Origin: Victivallaceae bacterium
Lineage (GTDB): Bacteria > Verrucomicrobiota > Lentisphaeria > Victivallales > Victivallaceae
Length of the DNA stretch: 7,036 nucleotides
Reading direction: 5' to 3'
Assembly (NCBI GenBank): GCA_028698975.1
Contig: JAQVVK010000112.1
Coordinates: forward strand, 1-7,036
The translations under genes and the position numbers were made by a program. Positions 5,787-7,036 of the stretch are shown here, piece by piece (positions within the stretch are counted from its first letter, which is position 1; each line of letters starts with the position of its first letter). The notes beneath the pieces were generated by a model. It was not told the DNA's origin. It saw nothing but the letters and a program-made list of their open reading frames with translations, and searched no databases.

Positions 5787-6899
5787 CTACTTTGGGCAAT
5801 ATCGCCCTGCTTCGCGCAGATCGCCGACCAGTACGCAGCCGGTCAGACGGCCATTGGCGTCGTAAAATAATTTGCGCCAGTTGCCGTTCGCGGCGTCGGA
5901 AGTATGTTCTTCGCGCACCCCCTCCGGTTCTCCGGCGGCGAATATCTTTACGCCGAACACCGCGATTCGCACCGGTGCTGCGGCAAACTGAAATTCAGCC
6001 TCGCCTCCGGCCGCATTGCAGCCGGCCGCCTTGCCGCCGTCGCGGGCGGTGTTGTACAATCCGCAGCAAATGCCGTCGATCTCGGCGCAGTCTCCGGCGG
6101 CGAAGACTCCTTGCGCCGAAGTCGCCATGTGACGGTCGACCGCAATCCCCCGGCAGCAGCGGATACCGGCCGATTTCGCCGGTTCGAGGTTGGCTCGCAT
6201 ACCGGCGGCGAAAAATACCGCGTCGGCGGTTACCGGCCCGGCCGCGGTTTCCACCCCGGTCGGAGTAACCGCCAGAAGTTTCTCCCCGAAGCGGAGCGTC
6301 AGCCCGGTGCAGGAGGCCAGACGGGATTGGACAAAGGACGAACTTCCCGCATCAAGATTGCGCGGCAAAAGCGACGGGCAGCTTTCGATGACGGTCACGG
6401 TTACCCCGCACGCGATCAGCGACTCGGCCAGCTCCAGACCCAGTACGCCGCCGCCAATTACCACCGCCGACTTCATGCCGTTTTCGATTCTCCGGCGTAT
6501 GGCGGCGAGGTCGGCATATTCGCGCAGGGTCAATACATTGTCGCCGTCGGCTCCCGGCACCGGCGGCACCCAGGCGTGTCCGCCGGTGGCCAGCACCAGA
6601 CGGTCGAAATCCAGCACGCTGTTATCGCTCAAAGTCAGTTTATGCGTAGCCGTGTCAAGCTGCCGCGCCTCGACTCCAAGTTTGAGTGTGATCTTCTTTT
6701 CCTCATAAAATCCCGCCGGACGGATGTGAAACTGTACGCCGGAATCCTCTCCGGCCACCATCCCGGAAAGGGCAGGGCGGCGGTATGGCAACTCGTTTTC
6801 GCGCCCGCAAAGCGTGATTTCGGCTTCCGGCGCGCGTTCTCTTGCGGCCAGAGCCGCCTCGAAACCTGCAACCCCGGCTCCCACAATGACGATCTTCAT
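5787..6899 (-). CDS. NADH:rubredoxin reductase-like FAD-dependent oxidoreductase
   Basis: The 370-residue protein has the two-dinucleotide fold of the Pyr_redox_2 family. FAD binding: GAGVAG at 7-12, LVLATGG at 101-107, and FAAGDCAEIDG at 266-276, whose Asp270 should contact the FAD. NAD(P)H binding: VVIGGGVLGLELAE at 146-159, with Glu172 at the end of the next strand, which favours NADH over NADPH. ELPYRRPALSG at 36-46 and the C-terminal part ending KLFYDANGRLTGCVLVGD match the layout of clostridial NADH:rubredoxin oxidoreductase and E. coli NorW, which are about 375-380 residues long. There is no redox-active CxxC pair, so it is not a thioredoxin reductase. In anaerobes such enzymes reduce rubredoxin, which feeds oxygen, peroxide or NO reductases. 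No rubredoxin is in view, and the true acceptor is unknown. Start: ATG 6899 with AGGAGG 10 bases upstream; the glycine loop starts at residue 7, as usual. It is cytoplasmic and probably transcribed separately from ktrB. Confidence 0.9.
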   Translation of the reverse strand: MKIVIVGAGVAGFEAALAARERAPEAEITLCGRENELPYRRPALSGMVAGEDSGVQFHIRPAGFYEEKKITLKLGVEARQLDTATHKLTLSDNSVLDFDRLVLATGGHAWVPPVPGADGDNVLTLREYADLAAIRRRIENGMKSAVVIGGGVLGLELAESLIACGVTVTVIESCPSLLPRNLDAGSSSFVQSRLASCTGLTLRFGEKLLAVTPTGVETAAGPVTADAVFFAAGMRANLEPAKSAGIRCCRGIAVDRHMATSAQGVFAAGDCAEIDGICCGLYNTARDGGKAAGCNAAGGEAEFQFAAAPVRIAVFGVKIFAAGEPEGVREEHTSDAANGNWRKLFYDANGRLTGCVLVGDLREAGRYCPK

Positions 6900-6909
6900 T
6901 TGCTCCCGC

Positions 6910-6915
6910 CCTCCT
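6910..6915 (-). promoter_or_regulatory. Ribosome binding site of the oxidoreductase
   Basis: A full AGGAGG on the minus strand lies 10 bases from ATG 6899; a second purine-rich GGGAG is only 3 bases from the ATG. The first is slightly far and the second too close, but together they support this start. Confidence 0.65.
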
Positions 6916-6946
6916 ATGATAAATTTCCACTTCGATGCCGAGAAAA

Positions 6947-6986
6947 ACTCAATTTTTTACGAGTTTGAATTGAGTAAAGTCCTCAA
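6947..6986. repeat. Overlapping inverted repeats upstream of the oxidoreductase
   Basis: ACTCAATT (6947-6954) and AATTGAGT (6968-6975) are perfect 8-base arms 13 bases apart. The right arm also pairs with a third element: TTGAG (6970-6974) and CTCAA (6982-6986), 7 bases apart. The two hairpins share an arm, so only one can form at a time. On the minus strand the larger one is followed by a run of T's (TTTTT including the last arm base), so it could be an AT-rich terminator for a gene outside the window, an operator, or a leader switch for the oxidoreductase. Confidence 0.45.
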
Positions 6987-7036
6987 ACATCCAATTGTTT
7001 TTTAATGTTCTATACACGATATCGAGGAATTTGCGC
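6987..7036. other. Right-edge sequence without a recognisable gene
   Basis: These bases are AT-rich. I found no coding frame that looks real and no convincing promoter for the oxidoreductase, whose promoter may lie here or beyond the edge. Confidence 0.4.

Noticed and set aside
5904..6968. 354-codon plus-strand open frame opposite the oxidoreductase
   Set aside because: The minus strand carries clear FAD and NAD motifs over the same bases; the plus frame gives low-complexity Arg/Gly-rich protein and is a shadow.
6916..7005. Short plus-strand open frame of 29 codons at the right end
   Set aside because: It has no ribosome site, lies in the leader of the oxidoreductase, and its product resembles nothing recognisable.

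Overview
The window reads as part of a chromosome of a Gram-negative, probably anaerobic bacterium. The signs are a candidate lipoprotein signal peptide, a sensor with two membrane segments flanking a presumed periplasmic loop, and an NADH:rubredoxin-reductase-like flavoprotein. The lipoprotein's galactose-binding-like jelly-roll recalls proteins common in the Planctomycetes/Verrucomicrobia/Lentisphaerae group. This is an inference from style, not a proof of taxonomy. Most of the window is GC-rich, but the first gene is clearly more AT-rich (24/60 G+C at 61-120 against 43/60 at 1861-1920, counted by hand).

Layout. Bases 1-1467 (+ strand) hold the 3' part of a gene of unknown function with an ankyrin-like section; its reading frame is open to the left edge. 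It converges, with only 30 bases between stops, on a minus-strand cluster. Read 5' to 3' on the minus strand the cluster is: a KtrB/TrkH-type potassium channel subunit with a long extra N-terminal membrane domain (5528-3513); a single-RCK KtrA/TrkA regulatory subunit (3486-2833); a two-helix membrane sensor that ends at its HAMP domain (2830-2189); and, after a 76-base gap, a small probable lipoprotein with a jelly-roll domain (2112-1498). The first three are spaced 26 and 2 bases apart, with good Shine-Dalgarno sites inside, so they look like one operon. Further upstream on the same strand, and probably in its own transcription unit, is an NAD(P)H/FAD oxidoreductase (6899-5787).

How it fits together. 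KtrB forms the K+ pathway, and KtrA binds nucleotides in the cytoplasm and gates it. The co-transcribed HAMP protein has a sensor half but no output domain, so it may be an accessory or sensory partner of the channel; this is the most unusual feature here. The 258-base gap upstream of ktrB contains a perfect ATTGCG-N5-CGCAAT inverted repeat inside the spacer of a candidate promoter, and two hairpins that could end the oxidoreductase transcript. The leader of the oxidoreductase has overlapping CTCAA/TTGAG inverted repeats. No RNA gene, CRISPR array or mobile element was seen. No wholly new system could be demonstrated; the K+ operon with its output-less sensor is the best candidate for something undescribed.
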